Positions 47,180 to 55,000 of a stretch of DNA of 55,000 bases are shown here, in pieces (position 1 is the stretch's first letter; the number at the start of each line of letters is the position of its first letter). Made by a program: the position numbers and the translations under genes. The notes beneath the pieces were generated by a model that worked only from the letters and a program-made list of their open reading frames with translations, was not told where the DNA came from and searched no databases. The stretch comes from Cryptococcus deneoformans JEC21 (lineage: Eukaryota > Basidiomycota > Tremellomycetes > Tremellales > Cryptococcaceae). The stretch covers positions 1,510,701 through 1,565,700 of the forward strand of contig NC_006670.1 of assembly GCF_000091045.1 (NCBI RefSeq), written 5' to 3'.

Positions 47180-49837
47180 ATGTCTCCGACTCGCAGACAT
47201 TCGCAGATATCCCCTCGTTCTCATCCCCCCCTCTCCCCGACTCTGTCGAGAACAACAACTCGTCCCCGCCCTGTGCCCCCTCCCAATCCCCCAGAGCCTC
47301 CTCTAACGCTACTCCATCCGTCACAGTCGTATCCCACTTCTCCTGATGAATTTAGGCGCTCATACGAAGGCTTTGACAGCACTGGGACGAAGCGGTCGTG
47401 GATATGGAATATCGGTAGGGGTATGCGCAAAGATGTTGTCAATCGGTTGCCCTGGTATTGGAGTGATTGGGTCGATGCTTGGAATTATAGGGTCATACCT
47501 TCTACCTGGGTAAGGATGATATGTGCTAGCTATGAAATAAGTTGATTAGTATCCACAGTTCATTTTCTTTGCAAATGTATATAGGTCGGCTTCTTTAAGA
47601 TTTCAGAAGTCTATCTAACAACCTCATTAGGTTCTGCCAGGTCTGGCATTTTCACTAGATCTCATTGTAAGACCAAACGACAGCCTGTTGAAGCTGCAAA
47701 TTATGCTCACCGGAATCCATCACATCCCTAATAGGAAACAACTGGACAGTATGGCGTCCAAGAAGTATTGCTCGCATCTGTAAGAATTTCTCCGTCGCCT
47801 GGCCTTGTAATCTTGCTGACACAGGGATTTGGGACCTTGTAGTTTATGGCGGCGTTTATGGCGTCGTTTTTTGGGGGTCAACCACTACTGATCTCTGGGG
47901 TCACTGGTCCCATCACAGTCTTCAACAAGACCATATATGACATATTTGAAAGGAACAAAACAGATGGGCCCAATTATCTTCACTTCGTTGGATGGGTTTA
48001 TCTCTGGGCTGCCATATTTCACTGGGTTGCTGCCATCCTTAATGGTATGAGCATTGCTGTCTAAAGTCTCATGGAACTGATCTGGAAGGATGCAGCTGTT
48101 CAGGGTCTCAAGTATGTCACGAAATTCTCCTGCGAAACATTCGGATTTTATGTATCTGCCGTCTATGTGCAATATGGAATCCAAGTCGTAACACGCCAAT
48201 TTAGACAAACCTCAACAACGAGTGCTTTTCTCGGCATTATGTGAGCTACCAATACCTTTCACAGCTATGCAACGCTAAGGAGCAACTTACAGCCTTGCCC
48301 TTATAACACTCGTTCTACCTCATTACTTCAACGCTCTCGCTAGGTCCGGCTACGTCAATAAGCAATTTCGGAGGTTCTGCGCAGATTATGGGATGCCAAT
48401 CACAATCATAGCCATTACAGGTCTAGCGTACTGGGGGAGATTTGATCAGTACGTCTTTTATCGCCCTTGATCTTCTCATGTCCATACTTATTGAACGGAC
48501 ATTTGCGGCAGATACGTCTTGGAAGATGGCATGACTTTGCCCACGACTGCTTCATCATTTAAGCCCGCTGGAGAAAGAGCCTGGCTAGTACGCTTTTGGC
48601 AGTTGGAGGGGAAGTGGGTCGGTGTCGCATTTCCGTTCGGTCTAGTGCTCTTTATTCTGTTCTATTTCGACGCAAATGTATCGGTGAGTGTCGCCATCCT
48701 TCTTGTACAGTGCTGATATATGTCGTATCAGTCATTGATTGCACAAGGTTCAGAATATCCTTTGAAGAAACCTGCGGCATTCCATTGGGACTTCTTCATA
48801 CTCGGTATCACGACTTTCATTGCAGGATTACTTGGTATTCCTGCTCCTAACGGTGAGTCAAGTTTTATTCGAGAACTGCTTTTCCTGGATAATGAGCTGC
48901 TGCCTGTAGGTCTAATTCCTCAAGCGCCCCTGCATACAGCTTCATTAGTCATTATGGGCTACGAGGACGCCTCTAGTGCGTCTTCCGTTGTTACTCTCCA
49001 GACTAGAGAAGAAGGGAACCAGGCTGTCCAGCTTGATAATATGGAAGGTGGCGGAGTGAAAAACAACAATGCCAGAGGATATGATGGTCAATCGACAAGA
49101 CAAAGGCGTATGAGCAATGGGATTAACGAGCGGAAAATGGATAAGAGAAGAGAAATTCCTGTGGCCGTGGTCGAGCAACGGGTATCTAATCTGGCTCAAG
49201 GATGCCTCTGTAGGTTTCATTACATCCAGGTGCCTCGGGGGGAAACTGACAATGTGTAGGCCTTATTCTCATGACCAAGCCTTTCGAACACGTTTTGGGA
49301 CTTATCCCAAAAGGCGTCTTAGCTGGCCTATTCGTAAGTGTAGTTTTGCGTATATCCTGCTCTTACTGAAAACATATTAGTGGTATATGGGCTCCGACGC
49401 TCTCCTGTCTTCCGGAGTGACTGCTAAAATGCTGTATCTGGTGCGGGATCGACGCGCAACGTCACCTTCAGAGCCCTTGCGTCGCGTACGGAAAAGTAGA
49501 ATAATAATATTTACCGTGATTGAACTGATAGGTTTTGGCGCTACATTCGCTATCACACAAGTGAGTGATCAAGTGCATCCCGTCGATAGATGAACATGTT
49601 CTCTAACAGCCGCATTACAGACCATTGCAGCAATTGGTTTTCCCGTTATTATCATGCTACTTGTCCCGCTGAGGTGGTTTTTAGTTCCCCGGCTTGGATT
49701 TACTGAAGAAGAGCTGGGAATCCTGGATGGCGCCGTTGCTAGTGAATTCGTGAGTTGTTGGTTGGTATTGGAATACAATGCTTTAATTCCTACTGATGCT
49801 ATATCAGACTATGGAATCTGTTGGGGGATCTCGTTGA
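47180..49837 (+). CDS. BOR1: borate/bicarbonate-type anion transporter (Bor1, SLC4-like)
   Basis: Plasma-membrane borate efflux or anion exchanger. Fourteen exons: 47180-47509, 47559-47576, 47631-47666, 47735-47779, 47843-48044, 48096-48240, 48293-48448, 48512-48683, 48732-48852, 48910-49209, 49260-49333, 49381-49560, 49621-49749, 49808-49837; 645 residues. Exon 2 is an 18-base micro-exon (FIFFAN). The joined core reads FANVLPGLAFSLDLIETTG, then GQYGVQEVLLAS, then GGQPLLISGVTGPITVFN, matching yeast Bor1. Further: KKPAAFHWDFFILGI, GLLGIPAPNGLIPQAPLHT, VVEQRVSNLAQG, IPKGVLAGLFWYMG, ending TMESVGGSR. The acceptor at 47842 is required: a nearer AG leaves an in-frame TAG. A Pro/Thr-rich N-terminus (about 60 residues) is typical of fungal members. 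Confidence 0.93.
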
Positions 49838-50118
49838 GGAAGTAAATAGGTGTTTAATGGATCAGTTGAAGAAGAATTGAAATCTAGAGTAGCAATCTAG
49901 CAAGATCGAGTCTATGTCTTGAGAATATAAAGACTTAATTAAAACTTATCGCTCTTCGGGTTGCTGCAGATTGTAACGCATTCTGACGCCAAGACCATTC
50001 CGGACGACTCTGTCACTAAATATAGCTAATAACAGCCATGCATAGGGGATGGATGAGTCTGAAATCTAACAAGGACAAGAGAGAAAAAACCAATAAAAAC
50101 CTGTTCGTAGAGGCCCCC

Positions 50119-51997
50119 CTAGATCCCAACCTGCATTCATCAGCGGGGTGCCAATTGGATACAAAGACTGCTTACCTCGTTTTGCAACAAAAAGCCTACT
50201 CTTCTCTGGCTCTTTGGCGCTGTCCTTCCACCAGTTGTCCTCATTTCTTGACACACAAAGCTATCAGGGGGGCCTGCCCAATCTTCCAAAATGTAGTTTC
50301 CACCCTCATGAGCCGATTCATCCTCATGGGGGCCACCAAACAAGTCGAAAGCCAATTGAGTGTGGGAAACACCACCATAAGTGGTAATACATCGGGGATT
50401 AATAAGGATCCGGGCGGGAGTGAAAGCAGAGTTGGGGACAAGGAACGCAGACGCAGGAAGTTCCTGAGGCGTGAGAGGTTCAGGAGCGTTATTTGAGGCC
50501 TCTTCGTTCATAGCGTCAAGATCGGTACCAGAATCCTCATCCTCTCCAGGTGAGGCGATAGGCTCAGGTTCAGGTTCAGCATCAGGCTGAGCTTCACGTT
50601 TCTCGATCTTCTCAGCGTGGGGAGGGATCACAGCCCTCTTGTGACCGCTGTATTTGTGGCCCTTTCGTTTGCTACCATCCTTCAAGCCGCCCTTTGCTGC
50701 ATCGGTCCACAAGTCTCGGCAGAACCACATCTGTGTGGAGTCCATGCAGGACATTTCAGGGTCCCATTTAGGAGTTTCTTGCGCAATAGAGATATTGTGG
50801 GCAGATGAAGAAGCACGATAATGGATATTGCGGTAATAGGATTGCTCGGGATCCACTATGTGGGTACCAGATTCACAGCAGAAACTTTGGAACGGGAGGT
50901 GGTGGGAGAATCGTTCGGTACCAGCTTTGTCTCTTGGAGGACCGGCCTCGGGCTTGGAATTAGATTTGGCTGCCCGGAAGAGATTTCCCTCAATGTCTCT
51001 AGTTCTCCATCTACATGGCAATCAGCTACATTCCGGGTTTGTTGGGCGGGGGGTTTGATACTTACCGGTCTGAGAAGATGAAGAAGCCATTGTGCTCCGC
51101 CCAATCCATACCACAGACCATGGCGGCATTGTTGAGTTGACTGACCCTCAAGCTCTCTAACACGTCATTAGGGCAGGTGAAACCTTTCAACCAGATGACT
51201 CTGTGGAACTTGATGCTTCTCTTCTTCCAGAGCTCATGCAAGGGCTCGAGAGCCAAATTCCTTGCTTCAGCTTCTTCAAGAGGGTAGTATGCGGCAGAAG
51301 GGTCCACCGTCATGGGAGGTACACGCCTGATGCGGAAGGCAATGCCAAGAATAGTCATGACAGCTTCGCAGAGGTCAGAGAGAGTAGGGGTAGAGTCCGT
51401 AGAGGCGTGGTCAAGCATTGACACAAATATATTTCGAGTACCAAGACGGCGCGCGAGTTGGACAATAATGGCAAGCTGGTCCACTAGGAAATGATCGGCG
51501 GAGTGAATGACAATCGCAATATAGTACAGATGATCCTTGGCTGCAAGATCTTCATACCGATCTTCCCTTGTGTTTTGACCAAATGGTCTGACCAGGGTGG
51601 GACAGGCTGAAGCTACCCATCCGTGGAACTGAAGCAGTTCGTCAATGACTGACCGCATCACTTGAGTATCAAGGTGGGCTGAGCTTTTCCCGGTGATGAA
51701 GGGCTTTTGGTACCTGTTCCAAAAGTCCAACATCCCTTCTTTGACCTCTTCATCAAGCATCGACGTGCGGTCATCTCTGCCCAATCTGGACTGTAAGAAC
51801 TGGTATTTCGATACGTCCAGGTACTTGTCCGTCGAGTATACACGCTCTAAAACACCATGGGACTGGATTTCTTCAGGTGAGTTGGATGATGAGAAAAGCG
51901 CCCTGAGGATGAAAAGACCCAAGATTGCGAGAGCTACACGAATGGCAAGCCGCTGCGTCTGAGGGGCGACGGTTAAGGGGAAAGACTGAGGGGGCAT
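50119..51997 (-). CDS. CAP60: capsule-associated GT69 (CAP59/CMT1-family) protein
   Basis: Type II membrane protein of the CAP59/CMT1 mannosyltransferase-like family, needed for capsule polysaccharide in Cryptococcus. Exons (minus): 51997-51066, 51010-50176, 50130-50119; 592 residues. A span at residues 17-35 (LAIRVALAILGLFILRALF) follows a short cytosolic tail; the lumenal domain shows YYIAIVIHSADHFLVDQLA, SMLDHASTDSTPTL, FHRVIWLKGFTCPNDVLESL and DWAEHNGFFIFSDRWRTRD. After the catalytic region comes an acidic linker (AEPEPEPIASPGEDEDSG) and a tail with PRCITTYGGVSHTQLAFDLF. I call CAP60 rather than CAP59 because of the C-terminal extension and the CEL1 neighbour. The last exon encodes just VGI; retention of the 45-base intron would end at 50140 instead. 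The start is the first ATG. Confidence 0.9.
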
Positions 51998-52473
51998 ATC
52001 GGTGATGGATGCGGGCTTTAGGATGTGCCGCCGAGGAGCGGAGGGGAGAGACAGAAGAGAGATAGGCGCAGACTGTTGGGGAAAAATGAGAGATTGAAAC
52101 AGATCTGGCAAGAATTATGCTGCGACGTGTCGTCGCGTCGAGCCGGAAGAGATTGAGCGACCCTGATAATTTTCTACGGCATTTTTTGCGATATCAGCCT
52201 CACATTCAAGGCTCTACTGTATGTACCATCATCAACAAAGTCTTCGGACATTGAACAACGACATATGATGACATAAAATTGCCCAGAAATACATATGTCA
52301 TTGGTATTAAGAAGCCAGCGCCTCCAAAGTAAAGAATGACCCCAGCCAGCACGCTATCGTCCAGCGACAACGCGTTAAGGAACGTTTGAACAAGGCTATA
52401 AGCAAAGTAAGGAGGATGGTATAATGGCCCCGCAGGTAAGACACGAGAGATCGAGATAGTACAGAGTCAGGGC
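51998..52473. other. intergenic, CEL1 to CAP60
   Basis: 476 bases between two minus-strand genes, serving as CEL1 3' UTR and CAP60 promoter. The CAP60 frame stays open upstream to about 52111 but without an ATG. Confidence 0.6.
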
Positions 52474-53919
52474 TCAATGTCTGTCGAAGTGAGCAATTCT
52501 GGAGCGACGGATGTGGCGTTTCTGACCAGCGATGTTGCTACGCTTCTTGCGCTTGCAAGTTTTTTTGCCTGTGGTACTTGTTAGCAATGGCTTGATACAC
52601 AGTGCATACCAAAAGGCCTACCGGTGGCAACAGCAGAGCTGACGCTGACATTGGAAGATGGAGAACTTGTAGCGGAAATGCTAACAGCGAGGGCACCCGA
52701 GGAAGTAGAGTCTGACGCATCGGAAGGCGCAACAGATGACGAGGAAGAGGAGGAAGACATTCCGCTCTTGGCGGCAGCAGATGCCCCATTGACCACGCCA
52801 GTTCTACATGGGCGATTAGCCTGCCTTTTTCATTCGGAGCTGTTCAGGACTCACGTGTAACCACCAGGGTAAACGGCGATGCCAGGAAATTCCCAGTTAA
52901 TCAACAGGCCCTGCCACTCGTCTTCCCAGATGTTGTGGTGCCACTCATAGTCGTCGTAAGAGAAACAGCCAGGGAACTTGCAAGTTAGAGTAGGGAGCGT
53001 GGTGCCGGAAGATTCAAGAGTGATCTCGATACCGATAGGATAATGCTGAGGGGATGACACAAGATCGGGGGTGGGCCCTGTACTGTTGTGAAGGGCGATG
53101 AGCTCGTGTCGAACGAGATATGCGCCTGTGCAAGTAAGTAAGCATGGGTGTCAGTAAGCAGAGATAGGATATGCTTACCAGAGGGAAGGTCCGTGGGGAG
53201 CCTGAATGTCCATTGACGGTTAAGTGACTCGGTCAAAATCTCAGTAGGCCACTTTTGAGTGTCGGCATCATAATTGTGCTGAGCTATGCAAAACCAGTTC
53301 AGTGTGGTCGCGTCAACTTGGCTGCAACTGTCGTCGGGGCACTTGGCCATCCACTCGCCAATAGGCTACGGAAAACATGAAGGTCAGCTCAACCTGTTGA
53401 ACGGCACTTCTGAAGCCTTACCCCGGGATGACCTTCGAAGGGCCAATCGGGACCCCACTGGACGATGACTTGGTCACCGGCTTTGGCAGGGATGGTTCCA
53501 ACGGGACTCATGCTATCAAACCTTTGGCAAACCTCATAACCACCTGTAGCAATGGATTTACTAAAGATGTCGGCAAATCCAAGATCGAGCCTATCGGTTT
53601 TTCTCTAAGGGAGAAATCATCAGCGAGGGCGCCTTGTATGTTCATCACTACCGATCTGCGAGCCGTGGCGACGTACCGTGTACTTTTGCTCAGGAAGCGC
53701 GCCCCAGACTGGGTCTAAAGAGTCAAGCCTTTGTTAGTGTGTGGAGAAGGAGATGGCTGGGTGGGATAACAACTGACCGGACTCGCGGTAGAGGGCAATG
53801 TAGTAGTCATCAAGAGTCCAAGCGGGGTATTGCGGGCCTGTACCGATCTGGACCCAGGAAACCTGGCCGTGGGCGGCGACCAAGACGGGGCAGAGGAGGG
53901 CGAGGACGGGGAAGAGCAT
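52474..53919 (-). CDS. CEL1: AA9-type lytic polysaccharide monooxygenase (CEL1)
   Basis: Copper-dependent secreted oxygenase of the cellulose-growth-specific (former GH61) family; in Cryptococcus linked to CAP60 and tied to cell-wall integrity. Exons (minus): 53919-53778, 53714-53677, 53604-53422, 53365-53179, 53125-52855, 52803-52622, 52568-52474; 365 residues. The signal peptide MLFPVLALLCPVLVAA leaves His17 (HGQVSW) as the mature N-terminus, the first half of the copper brace. A second His is in FEGHPGPIGEW, and the axial-Tyr region is WEFPGIAVYPGGY. AYLVRHELIALHN and the QHYP pair fit AA9. Behind the core is a Ser/Thr linker, then a Lys/Arg-rich tail (CKRKKRSNIAGQKRHIRR) and no cellulose-binding module or GPI tail. 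Confidence 0.92.
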
Positions 53920-54163
53920 GGCGGGAAAAGAGCGTGGTCTCTGTCAAAGAGTTGGGAGTCGCCGGGGGTGCACGCCGGGGCTCCCATCCTCCAACTTATA
54001 TCCAGAGAAATCCCTCGCCGCCAAGACTCGCGTACAAGGCACACACCATCGCGCGTTTCACTTATCATCAATCCCCGGCCATCATTCTCTTGGCGTCACT
54101 CCATTCACCTCCACCGTCTAGAATTACATAGATGCATGCCTCTCTAACCACGTCCGCCACACT

Positions 54164-55000
54164 CTATACCTCGGGCTCAGGCTCAAGGTCCCCAAAAGGC
54201 CGACTACGGAAATAAGACTCCTCGAACCAGTGCACACGCACAAATCCGTCTTCAGCACCTGACGCGTAGGCCCGTCCTTGAGGATGCACCGAGAGGGTGT
54301 TGATGGGACCGCTGCACAAAGTCAGTATGCTCTGAAGATGCGCACGGAAGGCGAAGTAGAACTTACAAGTGACCCTTTACACGGCCAACCTCTTCCTCAA
54401 ACAACTTGTGGAAGAACCTGGACTCGAATTTACCCGCTCGCTGAGAGGTGGTTGTTACATTCATCGCATCTTGACCGCCGCCGAGAATGATCTGGAACGA
54501 TACTGAGCAAGATGATCTATCCAAAGGGAGTCTGGTAACACTTACGTATGGTCGATCAGGGGTGATGACCGCGCTGTTCACGGGAGTCTCTGTGGTGTAG
54601 ACCTTCATAACCTCAAGGGTTTCAATGTCCCACAACTACGAGTCACATCACAATCAGCGACAACTCTGCAATCCTTACGATTCCCACTCACTCTCGCCGT
54701 TTTGTCTTTACTGGCTGTGATGAAATAAGTCCCGTCGGGGCTCAGTTGTATGTCGGAAATCAATGCAGAGTGCTCATCCTCAACGGCCTGCACCTCCTCT
54801 CCAGTCTTAACATCGTACTTGGCAATCTTTCCAGACTCGTGGCCGGTGATAATATAATCAGACAAAGGAGCCCAGATGGCAACGGTGGCACGAGACCCGC
54901 TGAGGCGCATTTCAGTGATAGGGGTGGTGGATTCTGCACGTGCGTCAGCAATAGCAAAAGAAAAGAAAAACCAAGGGTAGGTAGACGAACGGGATCTGGG
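54164..55000 (-). CDS. TIF34: eIF3 subunit i (WD40, TIF34), 3' part
   Basis: WD-repeat subunit of translation initiation factor 3, scaffold for the b/g/i module. The 5' part lies beyond the window. Visible exons (minus): about 55000-54991 (partial, boundary uncertain), 54933-54692, 54635-54546, 54491-54367, 54311-54164. The repeats read [72 protein letters not shown] and [40 protein letters not shown] and the ending [13 protein letters not shown] are specific to eIF3i. The protein ends DLEPEPEV. It is transcribed toward CEL1. Confidence 0.93.

Noticed and set aside
47840..47842. In-frame TAG in BOR1 suggesting a pseudogene
   Set aside because: The TAG is removed when the acceptor at 47842 is used; the resulting LLAS-FMAAFMASFFGGQPL junction has the same length as yeast Bor1.
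51998..52111. Longer N-terminus for CAP60 starting near 52111
   Set aside because: The codon at 52109-52111 is TTG, not ATG; the first ATG in the frame is at 51997, just before the membrane span.

Overview
The window reads as nuclear DNA of a basidiomycete yeast of the Cryptococcus neoformans/gattii type. Genes are dense and cut by many short introns (mostly 40-70 bases, GTRNGT donors, CTRAY-like branch sites). A CAP60-type capsule gene sits next to a CEL1-type AA9 oxygenase, a linkage described for Cryptococcus. Gene names below rest on protein motifs read by eye. Exon boundaries were chosen so that reading phase and family motifs continue, and exon lengths were checked to sum to whole codons.

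Layout, left to right. At 1-1185 lie a degenerate-looking frame and an intron-containing tRNA-Ile(UAU). PEP4 (vacuolar aspartic protease, +) and VTC1 (polyphosphate polymerase subunit, -) converge. A long membrane-anchored low-complexity protein of unknown role (5.3-8.6 kb, +) follows. Profilin (+) converges with a nucleolar-looking U1-type zinc-finger protein (-). From 12.8 to 21.7 kb the window is gene-poor and holds three small secreted-protein genes, two of them ricin-B-type (beta-trefoil) lectins without any toxin domain.

FAU1 (5-formyl-THF cyclo-ligase, -) and ABZ1 (aminodeoxychorismate synthase, +) are folate genes sharing one 313-base promoter. Next come a secreted calpain-like protease (-), a SidJ/DUF1749 hydrolase (-), AIM18 (mitochondrial chalcone-isomerase-like, +), a steryl-ester-hydrolase-type lipase (-), a six-span membrane protein (-), a Crh-type chitin-glucan transglycosylase with a chitin-binding domain (+), an amino-acid permease (+), a Dal5-type MFS transporter (+), a BOR1-type borate/bicarbonate transporter (+), CAP60 (-), CEL1 (-) and the 3' part of eIF3i (-).

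There is no operon-like logic. Themes recur: vacuole/phosphate (PEP4, VTC1), folate (FAU1/ABZ1), cell surface and secretion (lectins, calpain, Crh, CAP60, CEL1) and transport. No transposon with coding capacity, CRISPR array or viral gene was seen. The points most worth a second look are the secreted-lectin island, the secreted calpain, a splice choice that would switch a GPI anchor in the Crh gene, and a long hairpin at 43.6 kb.
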